A DNA stretch of 6,978 bases from assembly GCA_900555705.1 (NCBI GenBank), contig USLV01000063.1, forward strand, positions 1-6,978. Reading direction: 5' to 3'. Source of the stretch: an uncultured Oscillospiraceae bacterium. GTDB lineage: Bacteria > Bacillota > Clostridia > Oscillospirales > Acutalibacteraceae. Position 1 is the stretch's first letter, and each line of letters opens with the position of its first letter. This document shows, piece after piece, positions 5,125 to 6,978 of the stretch. The notes under the pieces were generated by a model. It did not search any database and was not told the DNA's origin. It saw only the letters and a list, made by a program, of their open reading frames with translations. The translations under genes were made by a program, and so were the position numbers.

Positions 5125-6936
5125 TTAGCCCTCTTTCTTCGTGCGCTTCGCGATAATTTCCTCGGAAACACTCTTCGGAAGCTCCGCATAGTGGCTCGGC
5201 TCCATGACATACTGGCCGCGTCCCTGGGTACGGGAACGCAGATCGGTCGCGTAGCCGAACATCTCGGACAGCGGAACCATTGCGTTGATCTGCTGTGCAC
5301 CGGCGACAGCCTCCATACCCTGCATAAGACCACGGCGGGAGTTGATATCGCCGATGACGTCGCCCATATACTCCTCGGGCACCGTCACAACGACCTTCAT
5401 GATCGGTTCGAGCAGAACCGGATCGGCTTTCCGCATAGCCTCCTTGAACGCCATGGAACCGGCGATCTTAAAGGCCATTTCAGAGGAGTCGACCTCATGA
5501 TAGGAACCATCGTACAGCGTGACCTTGGCATCCACAACCGGATAACCGGCGAGGATACCGCTCTGCATCGCGCCCTGGATACCGGCGTCGACCGCGGGGA
5601 TATACTCCTTCGGGACGGAACCGCCGACAACGGCATTGACAAATTCATAGCCCTTGCCGGTCTCGTTGGGCTCGAGCTTGATCTTGACATGGCCGTACTG
5701 GCCCTTACCGCCGGACTGACGCGCATACTTGCAGTCAACATCGGCGAGGCGGCGCACGGTTTCCTTATAGGCAACCTGCGGAGCGCCGACATTGGCTTCG
5801 ACCTTGAACTCACGCAGCAGACGGTCGACGATGATCTCCAGATGGAGCTCGCCCATACCGGCGATGATGGTCTGGCCGGTTTCCTCGTCGGTGTAGGTCT
5901 TGAAGGTGGGATCCTCCTCGGCAAGCTTTGCGAGGGCGATACCCATCTTCTCTTGGCCCGCCTTGGTCTTCGGCTCGATGGCTACGCGGATAACCGGCTC
6001 CGGGAATTCCATCGACTCGAGGATAACCGGATCGCTTTCGACACACAACGTATCGCCGGTTGTCGTATTCTTCAGGCCGACCGCCGCCGCGATATCGCCG
6101 GCGTAAACCGTCTCGATATCCTGACGATGGTTCGAGTGCATCTGAACGATACGGCCCAGGCGCTCGTTGTTGTCCTTGTTGGCGTTGTAAACCGTGGAAC
6201 CCGCGTTGACCGAACCGGAATAGACGCGGAAGAAGCACAGCTTACCGACAAACGGATCGGTCGCAATCTTGAACGCGAGCGCTGCGAAGGGCTCATCGTC
6301 GGAAGAATGGCGCTCGACCTCTTCCTCGGTATCAGGGTTGACACCCTTGATAGCAGGGACATCGGTCGGGGCGGGCATATAGTCGATGATGGCATCCAGC
6401 AGTTTCTGAACGCCCTTGTTGCGATAGGAGGTACCGCAGACGACCGGCACCATGCTGTTCGCAAGGGTGGATTTCCGGATGCAGCTCTTGATCTCATCGA
6501 TCGTCAGCTCTTCACCCGCAAAATACTTCTCCATGAGGGCGTCGTCCTGCTCGGCAACATGCTCAAGCAGCTCCTCGCGGTACTTGGCAGCGATTTCCGC
6601 CATGTCCGCCGGAATCTCTTCCTCGCGGATGTCCTTGCCGAGATCGTCATAATATACATATGCCTTCATCTCAACCAGATCGATAATGCCGCGGAAGGTA
6701 TCCTCGGCACCGATCGGCAGCTGGATCGGAACAGCGTTGCACTTCAGACGATCGCGCATCATGCCGACAACACGATAGAAGTCCGCACCCAGGATGTCCA
6801 TCTTGTTGACGTAGGCCATACGGGGTACTTTGTACTCATCGGCCTGACGCCAGACGGTTTCCGACTGGGGTTCGACGCCGCCCTTGGCACAGAAAACGGT
6901 GACAGAGCCGTCCAGCACGCGCAGCGAACGCTGCAC
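5125..6936 (-). CDS. fusA: Translation elongation factor G, partial (N-terminus missing)
   Basis: The C-terminal 603 residues of the cytoplasmic GTPase that drives ribosomal translocation and, with RRF, ribosome recycling. By comparison with E. coli EF-G about 97 residues are lost: the P-loop, switch I and the DTPGH motif. The fragment opens at VQRSLRVLDG. Counting from there, it has the guanine-specificity motif NKMD (44-47), the G5-like CGTSYRNKG (167-175), domain II from about 216 (EPFAALAFKIATDPFVGKL), and domain III from about 314 with GMGELHLEI (360-368). Domain IV begins near 395, with RQSGGKGQYGHV and the tip loop DGSYHEVDSSE (476-486), and domain V starts near 511. No frameshift or internal stop is present. 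The open frame continues to 6951, but its first five residues (MYKRQ) are encoded by sequencing adapter. The missing start, and probably rpsG and rpsL, lie off the contig. Confidence 0.97.
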   Translation of the reverse strand: MQRSLRVLDGSVTVFCAKGGVEPQSETVWRQADEYKVPRMAYVNKMDILGADFYRVVGMMRDRLKCNAVPIQLPIGAEDTFRGIIDLVEMKAYVYYDDLGKDIREEEIPADMAEIAAKYREELLEHVAEQDDALMEKYFAGEELTIDEIKSCIRKSTLANSMVPVVCGTSYRNKGVQKLLDAIIDYMPAPTDVPAIKGVNPDTEEEVERHSSDDEPFAALAFKIATDPFVGKLCFFRVYSGSVNAGSTVYNANKDNNERLGRIVQMHSNHRQDIETVYAGDIAAAVGLKNTTTGDTLCVESDPVILESMEFPEPVIRVAIEPKTKAGQEKMGIALAKLAEEDPTFKTYTDEETGQTIIAGMGELHLEIIVDRLLREFKVEANVGAPQVAYKETVRRLADVDCKYARQSGGKGQYGHVKIKLEPNETGKGYEFVNAVVGGSVPKEYIPAVDAGIQGAMQSGILAGYPVVDAKVTLYDGSYHEVDSSEMAFKIAGSMAFKEAMRKADPVLLEPIMKVVVTVPEEYMGDVIGDINSRRGLMQGMEAVAGAQQINAMVPLSEMFGYATDLRSRTQGRGQYVMEPSHYAELPKSVSEEIIAKRTKKEG

Positions 6937-6978
6937 CTGTCTCTTATACACATCTGACGCTGCCGACGAAGCTAGAAG
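6937..6978. other. Untrimmed Nextera/Tn5 sequencing adapter and index at contig end
   Basis: Bases 6937-6955 read CTGTCTCTTATACACATCT, the Tn5 mosaic end used in Nextera libraries. Bases 6956-6969 read GACGCTGCCGACGA, the remainder of the Read 1 side adapter. The next 8 bases, AGCTAGAA (6970-6977), sit exactly where the i5 index belongs; the reverse complement, TTCTAGCT, is an index I recall from the Nextera XT v2 set (S515). The final G would begin the P5 arm. This is a technical artefact, not genomic DNA or a transposon. Confidence 0.97.

Noticed and set aside
5191..6957. A 588-codon open frame on the plus strand opposite fusA
   Set aside because: It is exactly antisense to EF-G, has no recognisable domain, and its end runs into adapter sequence. 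Long antisense frames are expected in GC-rich genes with strong codon bias.
6937..6969. A transposon end (Tn5 mosaic end) suggesting a mobile element next to fusA
   Set aside because: The mosaic end is followed by Illumina adapter and index bases, so it comes from library preparation and not from a natural transposon.

Overview
The window looks like a piece of a moderately GC-rich Firmicutes chromosome, most likely a gut-type member of the Clostridia (Oscillospirales-like). This is inferred from protein style (a PgcA-type phosphoglucomutase, a DUF4830 protein, EF-Tu and EF-G of Gram-positive type), strong Shine-Dalgarno sites and sigma-A-like promoters. No marker here allows a genus call. The content is mainly housekeeping. 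I find no CRISPR array, transposon, phage gene, tRNA or rRNA, and no convincing new multi-gene system.

Layout from left to right. Positions 1-83 hold an 11-bp hairpin and a near-consensus promoter firing leftward out of the window. A small membrane-anchored DUF4830 protein (84-551, minus) follows. A 195-bp divergent intergenic region (552-746) carries the promoter of the next gene, overlaid by a long imperfect dyad that could be an operator. The phosphoglucomutase gene pgcA (747-2468, plus) appears to be a single-gene unit. It meets a convergent two-gene operon across a shared 17-bp-stem bidirectional terminator (2477-2517). That operon, on the minus strand, is mtnN (2922-3662, MTA/SAH nucleosidase) followed by a VOC/glyoxalase-fold protein (2530-2928); the stop of the first overlaps the start of the second by 7 nt. 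Upstream of mtnN is its own promoter, directly behind the intrinsic terminator of tuf. The right half is the distal end of the str operon on the minus strand: fusA (EF-G, cut by the contig end) then tuf (EF-Tu, complete), with a secondary promoter for tuf in the gap.

The last 42 bases (6937-6978) are not genomic. They match the Illumina Nextera/Tn5 adapter followed by what looks like an 8-base i5 index, so this is an untrimmed contig end. The first five residues (MYKRQ) of the open frame reaching 6951 come from the adapter and must not be annotated as protein.

Functionally, fusA and tuf supply translation elongation; pgcA interconverts glucose-1-phosphate and glucose-6-phosphate for glycogen and envelope sugars; mtnN clears the by-products of S-adenosylmethionine use. 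The coupled VOC protein probably acts on a small metabolite of unknown identity.
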